Source: Trochalopteron elliotii (Eukaryota > Chordata > Aves > Passeriformes > Leiothrichidae). From it: a DNA stretch of 64,000 nt. Position numbers and translations under genes: made by a program. Under the pieces are notes generated by a model, which did no database searches, was not told the origin of the DNA, and saw nothing but the letters and a program-made list of their open reading frames with translations. Positions 63,426 through 64,000 of the stretch are shown in pieces (position 1 is the stretch's first letter; each line of letters opens with the position of its first letter). The stretch is from the NCBI GenBank assembly GCA_024734555.1, contig JANPWX010000028.1, positions 3,674,516 through 3,738,515 of the forward strand, read 5' to 3'.

Positions 63426-64000
63426 GTAAGTAAGAAAATGAGGCTCTCTTTTTTGTTGTCTCCTAGCATTCTCCTCTTCCTTCTTGTCCTCAAAAAGGAA
63501 GAGAGATCTGTAGAACAGTGGAGTGTGTATTGCTGTTAACAGAAAGCAATTTTATGGGAATATCATAGGGACAATATGACAGGAAGTGCAAACACATCCC
63601 AAGTGAGACTATGAGGTTTTGACAAAGTAAAAGTAGCTTTGATTCCCTGAATCTTGAAGGATATAATAAATTCTTTGAATTGTTAACAACCCTGTTTTAA
63701 GGACTTTTTTAAATGACAAGATAAAGAGTTAGTAGCATGATTATTTAGGTGATAACTTTTTTGTTGCCCTTCATAAGTCATAGTGAAGGTGCCTTGGCAA
63801 GTGAGGGCTGCAGGAGGATGCATGTTCACACATACAAAACTTTTGCAATAGCTGTTTCTCAGGCCTTTCAAACAATTAGAAAAGTTTCACTTTTTCAGTA
63901 AATTGTGTTCTGTCTTGTCATTTCTTTTAGTTTTAGCTTCCTTGTGTGTTTACTACTAACACAACCTCTTGTGTACTTTTTCAGTAGAGAATCTATAGGG
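63426..64000 (+). other. IMPG1 intron 8, start; runs off the window
   Basis: Opens with GTAAGT after phase 2. No exon is recognised up to the end of the window. Confidence 0.7.

Noticed and set aside
1..64000. tRNA genes, CRISPR arrays, prokaryotic operons, HTR1B or MYO6
   Set aside because: No cloverleaf with proper A and B boxes, no spaced direct-repeat array, and no receptor or myosin exons were recognised on either strand.

Overview
The window looks like avian nuclear DNA. It is AT-rich with few CpGs. It carries CR1 LINE fragments, two of which keep the avian CR1 3'-terminal octamer (ATTCTATG/ATTCTGTG), and two solo retroviral LTRs with 6-bp target-site duplications. The only gene recognised is a vertebrate retinal gene split into short exons. 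I cannot place the species more closely than a bird, possibly a passerine. There are no prokaryotic features.

Bases 1 to about 41,600 contain no gene that I can support. The stretch is consistent with the gene-poor interval known to lie 5' of IMPG1 in other amniotes, between IMPG1 and HTR1B. HTR1B, a single-exon receptor gene, is not in the window. This part holds CR1 remnants, one solo LTR, tandem duplications, microsatellites, a MIR-like relic and several clean inverted repeats.

From 41,731 to the right edge lies the 5' part of IMPG1 (interphotoreceptor matrix proteoglycan 1, SPACR) on the + strand. Eight coding exons can be joined with GT/AG splice sites and matching phases. They give an open frame of 285 codons plus 2 nt: signal peptide, basic RTKR segment, cysteine-containing N-terminal domain, linker with two N-glycosylation sequons, and the start of the first SEA domain. 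The rest of the gene lies beyond 64,000. Exon 1 encodes only the signal peptide and is separated from exon 2 by a 12.7-kb intron. That intron contains a complete solo LTR about 0.8 kb before exon 2 and a MIR-like relic just before exon 2. A 7-base N run lies in intron 5.

Upstream of exon 1 there is a near-consensus Maf recognition element at about -0.7 kb and CRX/OTX-type GGATTA cores. These suit a photoreceptor-expressed gene but are unproven. I found no previously undescribed biological system. The best leads are the IMPG1 gene model, its candidate regulatory sites, the two precisely bounded LTR insertions and a few unexplained hairpin-forming sequences.
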